From Methylococcaceae bacterium (GTDB taxonomy: Bacteria > Pseudomonadota > Gammaproteobacteria > Methylococcales > Methylomonadaceae): a stretch of 9,186 nucleotides of DNA. This document shows positions 1 to 5,652 of this stretch, one piece after another. Below the pieces are notes generated by a model. The model searched no databases. It was not told the DNA's origin and was given only the letters and a program-made list of their open reading frames with translations. A program made the position numbers and the translations under genes. Every line of letters starts with the position of its first letter. Within the stretch, counting starts at the first letter, position 1. The stretch is from positions 1-9,186 of the forward strand of contig JAUYMX010000166.1 of assembly GCA_030699345.1 (NCBI GenBank), written 5' to 3'.

Positions 1-83
1 AAGTTGCTACGTTGTCCTGCGTTGCGAATACGGCTTTTTTCCGCTTGTCGCGCACGCTTTTTAGCTTGTGCTGTATTAGCCAT
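1..83 (-). CDS. rpsT: 30S ribosomal protein S20, N-terminal part (cut by window edge)
   Basis: The minus strand from position 83 reads MANTAQAKKRARQAEKSRIR and continues NAGQRSN to the window edge, about 27 codons. This matches the start of ribosomal protein S20 (MANxxxAKKRAxQxEKxRxxNxxxRS), a small, very basic primary binder of 16S rRNA in the 30S subunit. The remaining two thirds or so of the gene lies outside the window. The ATG at 81-83 is the only sensible start. It is preceded by a weak GAGA-type ribosome binding site and, about 40 nt upstream, by a strong sigma-70 promoter. Divergent pairing of rpsT with murJ is common in gammaproteobacteria and agrees with the decayed murJ next door. 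The product assignment is secure despite the short fragment. Confidence 0.93.
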   Translation of the reverse strand, partial: MANTAQAKKRARQAEKSRIRNAGQRSN

Positions 84-123
84 AGTGTCTCGGTTATTAC
101 TGATTGAGTTAATTAGACTGGGA

Positions 124-152
124 ATTATCTTTTCAAATGGCAACATTGTCAA
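124..152 (-). promoter_or_regulatory. sigma-70 promoter of rpsT
   Basis: On the minus strand a perfect -35 box TTGACA (147-152) is followed by a 17-bp spacer (130-146) and a -10 box GATAAT (124-129, one mismatch to TATAAT). The predicted transcript would start near 117, leaving a leader of roughly 30-35 nt before the rpsT ATG. Strength and position suit a highly expressed ribosomal protein gene. The element overlaps the 5' remnant of murJ on the other strand. Confidence 0.75.
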
Positions 153-739
153 ACTTTAATGTGGTTTTATTAGGGATATGTTGATTGCTCAGTACTTTGG
201 ATTGGGGTTGGCAACCGATGCGTTTTTTGTAGCTTTTAAAATACCTAATTTTTGCGGCGATTATTTGTGGAAGGGGCTGTTTCTCATGCTTTTGTTTCGG
301 TTTTAGCGGAGCATAAACTCCCTAATAATAGGCAAGCCTTACTAGAATCTACGATTTTATAATCAAAATTTTAGTGCCTGGGTTTACTTCAAGGCAGGAT
401 ATGAAAATCCGTGCGTTATGGCGTGTGCTCAATGCTAGCGAGCTTAAGGTTTATGTTGGTTGATTGGACATGCGGTGTTGGCTCTGGCGGCGTCGCTTGG
501 TTCTGATCTAAATGCTTTTTTATTTAATAGATGGCAAGGTTTATCAACCGTCGAACGGAGGGTGGTTTTTTGCGTTGCGAGTGATGCTGGCAAGCACATT
601 AATGGCAATCGGTTTAGGTTACTGGATAGATATTGATCGCTGGAAATGGGATACAACGAGGTAGTAATTCGTTGTTATGGGTGGCGCAATTTATATTGCA
701 ATATTGTTTGTAACAAGCCTAAGGACTCTGGTCTATTGA
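137..739 (+). pseudogene. murJ: decayed murJ (mviN), lipid II flippase remnant
   Basis: MurJ is the multi-pass membrane flippase that moves lipid II across the inner membrane for peptidoglycan synthesis. Pieces of it can be read in order on the plus strand, but in changing frames. DMLIAQYFGLGLATDAFFVAF (from about 175) runs into KIPNF and then a TAG at 304-306. EGAVSHAFVSVLAEHK (from 270, another frame) ends at TAA 360-362. ILVPGFTSRQDMK (from 368, third frame) follows. GHAVLALAASLGSDLNAFL starts at 466. A membrane-like segment, WFFALRVMLASTLMAIG, starts at 563 and has in-frame stops at 662-667. VMGGAIYIAILFVTSLR starts at 677, with a final TGA at 737-739. Jumping from the VLAEHK region (near residue 90 of the family) to the VPGFxxRQDMK region (near residue 340) implies loss of about 250 codons near position 360. 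The order of fragments and the divergent rpsT support the identification. The gene cannot make a working flippase. Confidence 0.85.
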
Positions 740-763
740 TTTCAGTAGTTGAGGGATCCCTTG

Positions 764-1687
764 CTACCCAGTAACAATATCGGCCGTAGCAATAATATTT
801 TCCAGTATGTCATTAAATTTATCCAATGCTGTTTGACTGGCACCAGCAGGCAAGCCAAGTTGATCGAAAAACTCATCTTGAGAGGTTTGTTGTTGAGCGT
901 CCCCTATACCGAGTCGCCCCAAAAGGCAGTCACTCAAAAAAGTGAGCAGATTCAGTTGGTGGTTTTCTCCTCGGTAGTAAGGGTTGTGATGGTGGTAGAC
1001 AATGTCGATAACAGGTTTAGGCATCGACCATGCTGTCATCAACCATGCGCCCAGCATGGTGTGGTCAACTCCGAAAGCGAATTTTTCCAGGTTAAAAACA
1101 GTTAGTGTTGGATTGGCCTGTATCAGCTTATTTAAATAATTAAACTCTTCCGGAAACTGATTGCCTAATAAAGGGAAACCTATGTTATGCATTAGTCCTG
1201 CTAGAAATAAATTAGCAGGTGCAAGTCGGTGTGCAGCAGGCATTTGATTGGCTAGCAACGGCATAAGCTTCGTGCTTGCCAGCGCCTGAATCCAGAATAG
1301 ACGCGTGCCGACTGGACCGTCTTTGGGGGCTTTCAATGGAGCGAGAGCTGCCAATCCCAATGCCAGATTAAAAACGAAGTCAAATCCCAACACTCGAGTG
1401 ATGGCATCCTGTACGCTGGTGATTTTGCCGCGGTATCCATAAAGTGGCGAGCATGCCCAGCGAATAACTTGGGCAGTTAGCAATGGATCTTGTTCGATAA
1501 TGCCTGCTAATTTGGCCGCATCTGCTGATGGGTCGGCGGCCAGTTGTGTAATACGTAGAGCGATACCTGGAAGCGGGGGTAATGTTTTGATGCGACTGAT
1601 AGCTTCGCGCATGTCTTTAGGCGGCGTAAAACTATCCAGTTGCGGCGTGATAGTGTTGAGTGTCCAGTTAATTAGAGAAGCTTGCAT
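764..1687 (-). CDS. HDOD domain protein
   Basis: This 307-residue cytoplasmic protein carries an HDOD domain, a degenerate relative of the HD phosphohydrolase fold found in bacterial signalling proteins. Near residues 34-45 is the typical entry IKTLPPLPGIAL. It is followed by the helical pattern with IIEQDPLLTAQVIRWA (63-78) and SVQDAITRVLGFDFVFNLAL (91-110). At 160-174 LFLAGLMHNIGFPLL replaces the HD pair by HN, and FGVDHTMLGAWLMTAW (205-220) follows. HDOD proteins generally lack the full metal site of active HD hydrolases and are thought to act through protein contacts; the partner here is unknown. The ATG (1685-1687) overlaps the stop of the upstream activator gene by one base (TAATG), so the two are probably co-transcribed and translationally coupled. 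The stop (TAG) faces the murJ remnant, and no clear hairpin terminator follows. Confidence 0.85.
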   Translation of the reverse strand: MQASLINWTLNTITPQLDSFTPPKDMREAISRIKTLPPLPGIALRITQLAADPSADAAKLAGIIEQDPLLTAQVIRWACSPLYGYRGKITSVQDAITRVLGFDFVFNLALGLAALAPLKAPKDGPVGTRLFWIQALASTKLMPLLANQMPAAHRLAPANLFLAGLMHNIGFPLLGNQFPEEFNYLNKLIQANPTLTVFNLEKFAFGVDHTMLGAWLMTAWSMPKPVIDIVYHHHNPYYRGENHQLNLLTFLSDCLLGRLGIGDAQQQTSQDEFFDQLGLPAGASQTALDKFNDILENIIATADIVTG

Positions 1688-3018
1688 TAGTGTAAGTCGC
1701 TGTTTGTTAGATTTAGGCGATTAAGTTTGCGATACAGCGTTCTTTCGCTGATATTCATTTCTGCAGCGATTAGCTTGCGGTTGCCGTTATGTCTGGAGAG
1801 CAGTTCTTTAATAAAGTTGGCTTCGAGTTGATCAAGCGAGTTTGTATGCACAGGTTGCGGATTCTGTTGACTTGAGCTGGGTATGCTTTCGTTGACAGTC
1901 TGCCGCTGGACAATGTTGATGTCGTGCTCTTCAATGCGGTGATCTGTGCATAAGCTGCTAGCTAAGTGCAGGCAGTTCTTTAACTCTCGGATATTGCCCG
2001 GCCATTGGTGCTGTAGCAATTTTGCCAGGGCTTGCTTGCTTATAGTGTAGGTACAGTCATTCATTTGACCGAACTGCGTTAGCATTGCCGTACATAAAGA
2101 GGGAATATCCTCGCGTCGCTCGCGTAGCGGTGGTATTTGAACTGGAAAAACCGATAAGCGATAAAAAAGGTCTTCGCGAAACTGACCGTCTCGAACCATA
2201 TTTGCCAAGTTTCGATGTGTTGCGCATATCACCCTGACTTTCGCTGTTAATGCCGAGGTGCCGCCAACACGACGAAATTGTCCACTTTCAAGTGCACGCA
2301 GCAGTTTGGGTTGTTGCGCAAGTGGCAGTTCACCGATTTCGTCAAGAAAAAGAGTGCCATTGTCGGCCATCTCAAATAAGCCCTTCTTTCCAGATGTCGC
2401 ACCGGTGAATGCGCCTTTTTCGTGCCCAAATAATTCACTTTCAAACAAGTTTTCCCCCAGGATGGTGCAATCCATCACCACAAATTCATTCTCAGCATTT
2501 TTAGAATGTCGATGGATGAATTCTGAAGCAAGTTCTTTGCCAGTTCCTGTTTCACCATTCAATAATACGGGGGCTTGAGTTTGAGCAGCTTGATTTAGCT
2601 TGGCTTGTAATGCCAGAAATGTAGATGATGCGCCCACCATGGGGGATGGCGCTGTGGTTGATTTTAACGGTGTCGCGACGCTAATCGATTCGCCAATATA
2701 GAGTGCCCCATTAGCATCCAAAAGTGGATAGCCACGGACTCTGAGCTGGTTTGGTAAATCAGTTAGGCCATCACTAGGAAATAGACCCACATAAGGCTCT
2801 AGCTTTTCAAATAAACGGCTGTGTCGGCAGTTTCCGCTATTGCTACAGCATGGCTCGCCAATTTGTTGGTCGCGAGCAATACCAAAGCGAATTTCCCAAG
2901 CTCGATTAACAGTAACGACAGTTAATTTCTTATCGATAATCACGAACGGTAAATCATGCGTTTCCAGTAATGATTCAAGGGTAATGGCATTCTTGGACAT
3001 AGTTGCTTGGCTATTCAT
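1687..3018 (-). CDS. PAS-type sigma-54-dependent transcriptional activator
   Basis: This is a 443-residue bacterial enhancer-binding protein that opens sigma-54 promoters by ATP hydrolysis. Residues about 15-115 form a PAS-like sensor (LPFVIIDKKLTVVTVNRAWE) with an unusual CCSNSGNCRH cluster at 57-66. Residues about 125-350 are the AAA+ domain. It contains Walker A GETGTGKE (155-162), the sigma-54 contact loop GAFTGA (202-207), Walker B TLFLDEI (222-228), the arginine-finger region FREDLFYRL (280-288) and WPGNIREL (339-346). A linker rich in Ser, Gln and Pro leads to a Fis-type helix-turn-helix (about 394-436, ending IAAEMNISERTLYRKL). There is no phosphoreceiver domain, so it is probably not a classical response regulator; a ligand or redox signal through the PAS region is more likely. 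A second ATG at codon 7 (2998-3000) is a possible start; neither has a strong ribosome site. It is divergent from two surface-protein genes preceded by a sigma-54 promoter, which are its likely target. Confidence 0.93.
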   Translation of the reverse strand: MNSQATMSKNAITLESLLETHDLPFVIIDKKLTVVTVNRAWEIRFGIARDQQIGEPCCSNSGNCRHSRLFEKLEPYVGLFPSDGLTDLPNQLRVRGYPLLDANGALYIGESISVATPLKSTTAPSPMVGASSTFLALQAKLNQAAQTQAPVLLNGETGTGKELASEFIHRHSKNAENEFVVMDCTILGENLFESELFGHEKGAFTGATSGKKGLFEMADNGTLFLDEIGELPLAQQPKLLRALESGQFRRVGGTSALTAKVRVICATHRNLANMVRDGQFREDLFYRLSVFPVQIPPLRERREDIPSLCTAMLTQFGQMNDCTYTISKQALAKLLQHQWPGNIRELKNCLHLASSLCTDHRIEEHDINIVQRQTVNESIPSSSQQNPQPVHTNSLDQLEANFIKELLSRHNGNRKLIAAEMNISERTLYRKLNRLNLTNSDLH

Positions 3019-3024
3019 CAGTGG

Positions 3025-3088
3025 CTGTTATGACAGGCTGAGTTAATTGTTCTGACAAAACTGTCAGGGGTGCTGACGAGGCTGTCTG
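3025..3088. promoter_or_regulatory. Upstream activator sites: paired 16-bp palindromes
   Basis: Two palindromes share one design. CTGACA-AAAC-TGTCAG (3052-3067) is perfect, and CTGACG-AGGC-TGTCTG (3073-3088) is imperfect. Their centres are 21 bp apart, two helical turns, so bound dimers would lie on the same DNA face. They sit about 87 and 108 bp upstream of the start predicted from the sigma-54 promoter, a usual place for enhancer sites. A weaker related element, CTGT-TATG-ACAG, is at 3025-3036. They also lie just upstream of the activator's own ATG, which would allow autoregulation. Binding by the neighbouring activator is an inference. Confidence 0.65.
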
Positions 3089-3140
3089 GTTAATGCTCTT
3101 TATTGTAGGGCAAAATGCTTATTTTATTAGCTTTACATTC

Positions 3141-3157
3141 TTGGCACGGGAATTGAT
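3141..3157 (+). promoter_or_regulatory. sigma-54 (-24/-12) promoter of the surface-protein pair
   Basis: TTGGCACGGGAATTGAT matches the sigma-54 consensus YTGGCACGrNNNTTGCW at every fixed position except A for C in the -12 element. GG (3143-3144) and the -12 GA (3155-3156) have the obligatory 10 bp between them. Transcription would start near 3168, giving a leader of about 64 nt before the ATG at 3232. A divergent sigma-54 activator gene and upstream palindromes support its use. Confidence 0.82.
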
Positions 3158-3231
3158 TGGTAAATATTAAGCGTTTCATATCTGTGTATGCAACGTAGAT
3201 GATTTTCATCATTCTCAAAAGGTTAGAAATT

Positions 3232-3927
3232 ATGAATAAAAATATCATGGCCGCTTTACTTGTCTCTTCGGTCGTATTTTCTGTAAATGCCCAAGCCGTG
3301 CCAATTGTTGGTTTATACAACACTGGAGAAGGTATTACTGTCGATAAAACAACTGATACAAATTACCAATTAACAAATCTTTCTGGAAGTTCAATTTATG
3401 GTGGCTACGGCGAAGCGGCGGTGGGTTCAGGTTGGCCTATTAGCCCCTGGTTGGCGGATAACAGTACTTCACATTGGCTAACACCCACTGCAGATAGAAG
3501 TCAAAGTTATGACCCTGTAAAAAATGGCTTTTATTTATGGACACTGGCGTTTGATTTAACGGGATTTGAACCGAGCACAGCTTCATTTACCGGACGGTTT
3601 TCTGCCGACAATAACGCGGTAGCTTTTTTAAACGACAACCCAATTGGCATTGCCAGTGACTTTGCTAACTGGTACAGCTTTGCCGCGATAAGTGATTATT
3701 TCATTGCGGGCATCAATACACTTGAATTTAGAGTGGCCAATATTAAAGGTTCATCAGGAAATCCTACCGGTTTGCGAGTTGAGTTTACCGCTTCAGATGT
3801 ATCTCCACTTATACAGGCTAATGCGTTATCTATGCAGGTACCGGCGCCGGGCGCCTTAGCATTGATTTCGGTCGGCTTGTTGATGTTTGCTGGGGTAGAA
3901 AAACCCCGCTTACTGGCTTCTAAGTAA
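3232..3927 (+). CDS. PEP-CTERM-type secreted surface protein (paralog 1)
   Basis: The 231-residue product begins with a signal peptide (MNKNIMAALLVSSVVFSVNA, cleavage probably after QA at 21-22). A mature domain rich in Gly, Ser, Asn and aromatics, without cysteine, follows. It ends with VPAPGALALISVGLLMFAG (203-221) and a short tail containing K, R and K. That is a PEP-CTERM-like sorting signal in which the usual Glu of the PEP motif is Ala and the terminal basic cluster is poor. In the family, an exosortase recognises such tails and the protein goes to the cell surface or extracellular matrix. The segment SADNNAVAFLN...INTLEFRVAN...NPTGLRVEF looks like a jelly-roll (carbohydrate-binding-like) beta sandwich; this is an inference from pattern. 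The ATG at 3232 was preferred over one at 3199 because AAAGG lies 9 nt upstream and the signal peptide then begins correctly. It is the first gene behind the sigma-54 promoter. Confidence 0.85.
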   Translation: MNKNIMAALLVSSVVFSVNAQAVPIVGLYNTGEGITVDKTTDTNYQLTNLSGSSIYGGYGEAAVGSGWPISPWLADNSTSHWLTPTADRSQSYDPVKNGFYLWTLAFDLTGFEPSTASFTGRFSADNNAVAFLNDNPIGIASDFANWYSFAAISDYFIAGINTLEFRVANIKGSSGNPTGLRVEFTASDVSPLIQANALSMQVPAPGALALISVGLLMFAGVEKPRLLASK

Positions 3928-3967
3928 TTCCTCTGTTTCATTATTTAACATTTACCTAGGTTTTTGT

Positions 3968-4636
3968 ATGAAAAACTATATAAGAAGCGCTTTATTTGTT
4001 GGCTTAGCCACGTTGACAGTTGTTAATGCTCAAGCTGATACTATCTCAATTCCAGGCCTATTCAATACGGGGGCTGGAATCACTGTCGATAAGGCTACCG
4101 ACTTTAATTACAAGTTAACTGATGGGGATGGAAATTCAATTTATGGCGGTTATGGTGAAGCCGCTGTGGGTTCGGGTTGGCCGATCAGTCCCTGGCTTGC
4201 TGACAACAACACGTCACATTGGTTAACGCCTACCGATAACCGGGCGCAAAGTTATGATTCTTCGCACAACGGTGCATATTTATGGACACTAGAGTTTGAT
4301 TTATCCGGGTTTAATGCCAGTACCGCTTCTTTTGCCGGACGGTTTTCAGCCGATAATAATGCGACAGCCTATTTCAACGGCGAGATTATTGGTTCAGCGG
4401 CTGGCTTTAGTCAGTGGTATAACTTTGCAGCGGCTAGCCATTTATTTGTTGCGGGTATTAATACTCTGGAGTTTCTGGTTACCAATGTTAAGCAATCAGC
4501 AGGCAACCCAACTGGTTTAAGGGTTGAGTTTACCAGTTCGCAGGTAGCAGCCGTTCCAGTACCTGGCGCTGTGTGGTTGTTTTTATCAGGATTATTCGGT
4601 GTATTGGCACTAAAACGTAAGGCAGCTTCTTTTTAA
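3968..4636 (+). CDS. VPxPGA/PEP-CTERM-type secreted surface protein (paralog 2)
   Basis: This 222-residue protein is a close paralog of the one 40 nt upstream; by eye roughly 70% of the mature domain is identical, including IYGGYGEAAVGSGWPISPWL and SHWLTPT. It starts with a signal peptide (MKNYIRSALFVGLATLTVVNAQA). It ends with VPVPGAVWLFLSGLFGVLALKRK (about 196-218), a complete sorting-signal tripartite tail: motif, hydrophobic helix and basic cluster. The VPxPxAxWLFxSGL form resembles the VPLPA-CTERM variant rather than the standard PEP form of paralog 1. The copies may therefore be sorted with different efficiency or by different exosortases. No exosortase is in the window. No promoter or terminator is visible in the gap between the two genes, so they probably share one transcript. 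A strong hairpin terminator follows 22 nt after the stop. Role unknown; a matrix or surface carbohydrate-binding function is plausible. Confidence 0.87.
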   Translation: MKNYIRSALFVGLATLTVVNAQADTISIPGLFNTGAGITVDKATDFNYKLTDGDGNSIYGGYGEAAVGSGWPISPWLADNNTSHWLTPTDNRAQSYDSSHNGAYLWTLEFDLSGFNASTASFAGRFSADNNATAYFNGEIIGSAAGFSQWYNFAAASHLFVAGINTLEFLVTNVKQSAGNPTGLRVEFTSSQVAAVPVPGAVWLFLSGLFGVLALKRKAASF

Positions 4637-4658
4637 GATACCTAGGTACAACATAAAT

Positions 4659-4699
4659 AAGACCCTGGGGAACTGAGTTCCCCAGGGTCTTTATTTTTT
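4659..4699. terminator. Strong intrinsic terminator after the surface-protein pair
   Basis: A perfect 15-bp stem (4659-4673 with 4677-4691) closes a 3-nt loop, TGA, and is followed on the plus strand by TATTTTTT (4692-4699). It ends the plus-strand transcript. The outer base of the right arm is also the last base of the mazG stop codon (4691-4693). The minus-strand transcript could stop here too, but its T tract is poor, so it works mainly for the plus strand. Confidence 0.88.
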
Positions 4700-5488
4700 C
4701 AGGGCTAGCTTGGCAGCGTTCCAAAACTCATCCAGTTCAGTTAATTCACAATCGGTTAATTTGCGCTCAGAGGCCGCCACTTGATCCTCTATGTAACGAA
4801 ACCGAGTTATGAATTTTTGCGTACTCTGTTTAAGCGCCAGTTCAGGATTCACTTTCATATGTCTGGCCAGATTGACTGCAACCAATAGTAAGTCACCAAT
4901 TTCCTCCTGGATATGGGCTTGGTCGCCAGACAGCCAAGCTTCTTTAACTTCTTCCAGTTCTTCTAGCACTTTATCAAAAACGGGCGGTGCGTCAGGCCAA
5001 TCAAAGCCATGTTGTGCTGCACGATCCTGAATTTTTTCGCATTCCAGTAAAGCTGGCAGATTGCGTGCCACGCCCGATAAAACACTATCTTGGGGTGTTG
5101 CGCTGCTTTTACTTTGTCGTTCGTTGGCTTTGATTTGCTCCCAAGCTTGATGCCGTTCTTCATCGCTGTTAAAGATAGCGTCAGCAAACACATGCGGATG
5201 CCTGCGAATCAGCTTATCGCTGATACTTTCGGCAATTTGTTCAAAATTGAACAAGCCACGTTCATCGGCAATTTGGGCATGGAACACCACTTGCAGCAAT
5301 AAATCGCCCAGTTCGGAACGTAAATCATCTAAATCATTGCGCTCGATGGCATCAATAACTTCATACGATTCTTCAATTAGATAGGGAATCAGGCTGGTGA
5401 AATCCTGTTTAACATCCCAGGCGCAGCCGTGATCTGGATCTCGAAGTTGCGCCATAATGGCTAACAATTTTTGGGTGTTTTTTAACAT
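4691..5488 (-). CDS. mazG: MazG nucleoside triphosphate pyrophosphohydrolase
   Basis: MazG hydrolyses nucleoside triphosphates to the monophosphate and pyrophosphate. It is linked to removal of non-canonical NTPs and to lowering ppGpp under stress in E. coli. The 265-residue length matches the usual two-domain form (E. coli, 263). The N-terminal domain has CAWDVKQDFTSLIPYLIEESYEVIDAI (22-48) and SELGDLLLQVVFHAQ (58-72). The second domain repeats the pattern with LEELEEVKEAW (176-186) and EEIGDLLLVAVNLARH (195-210). These Glu/Asp pairs are the magnesium ligands of the all-alpha NTP pyrophosphatase fold. HPHVFAD (97-103) is also typical. The ATG at 5488 has no strong ribosome site, but a sigma-70 promoter lies 43-71 nt upstream. 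A terminator separates it from the desulfurase gene, so it is probably a single-gene unit. Confidence 0.96.
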   Translation of the reverse strand: MLKNTQKLLAIMAQLRDPDHGCAWDVKQDFTSLIPYLIEESYEVIDAIERNDLDDLRSELGDLLLQVVFHAQIADERGLFNFEQIAESISDKLIRRHPHVFADAIFNSDEERHQAWEQIKANERQSKSSATPQDSVLSGVARNLPALLECEKIQDRAAQHGFDWPDAPPVFDKVLEELEEVKEAWLSGDQAHIQEEIGDLLLVAVNLARHMKVNPELALKQSTQKFITRFRYIEDQVAASERKLTDCELTELDEFWNAAKLALKK

Positions 5489-5530
5489 GGAATTTTAGTT
5501 TTGTTGATCAAGCGCCAAAGTCAGGCTGCA

Positions 5531-5559
5531 ATTATGCCGGACAGGCTCGCAGATGTCGA
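5531..5559 (-). promoter_or_regulatory. Probable sigma-70 promoter of mazG
   Basis: On the minus strand TCGACA (5554-5559, one mismatch to TTGACA) and CATAAT (5531-5536, one mismatch to TATAAT) are 17 bp apart. They lie between the upstream operon's terminator and the mazG ATG. The leader would be about 35 nt. No regulator site was recognised. Confidence 0.5.
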
Positions 5560-5604
5560 AAATGGTCCTGTTTGTTACAAGAGGTGAGGGGCGTGAGGGT
5601 GCAT

Positions 5605-5629
5605 AAAAAAAAGGCGGCCTTAGGCCGCC
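5605..5629 (-). terminator. Intrinsic terminator of the encapsulin operon
   Basis: On the minus strand a GC-rich stem GGCGGCC/GGCCGCC (5613-5619 with 5623-5629, loop of 3 nt) is followed by eight T residues (complement of the A run 5605-5612). It lies 24 nt after the desulfurase stop codon and closes the operon before mazG. Confidence 0.87.
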
Positions 5630-5652
5630 GAATAGCAGGATTGTCGTTAACG

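Noticed and set aside
444..656. Minus-strand open frame of 70 codons
   Set aside because: The plus strand here reads as MurJ fragments; the minus frame has no ribosome site or family features.
752..761. Palindrome AGGGATCCCT after the HDOD stop as a terminator
   Set aside because: It has no loop and no T tract on either strand, and is too short for a stable hairpin.
749..1105. Plus-strand open frame of 118 codons
   Set aside because: It lies antisense to the HDOD gene and has no recognisable domain; it is a shadow frame.
3199..3231. Upstream ATG giving an 11-residue longer paralog 1
   Set aside because: The added residues would precede and spoil a normal signal peptide. The ATG at 3232 has AAAGG at good spacing.
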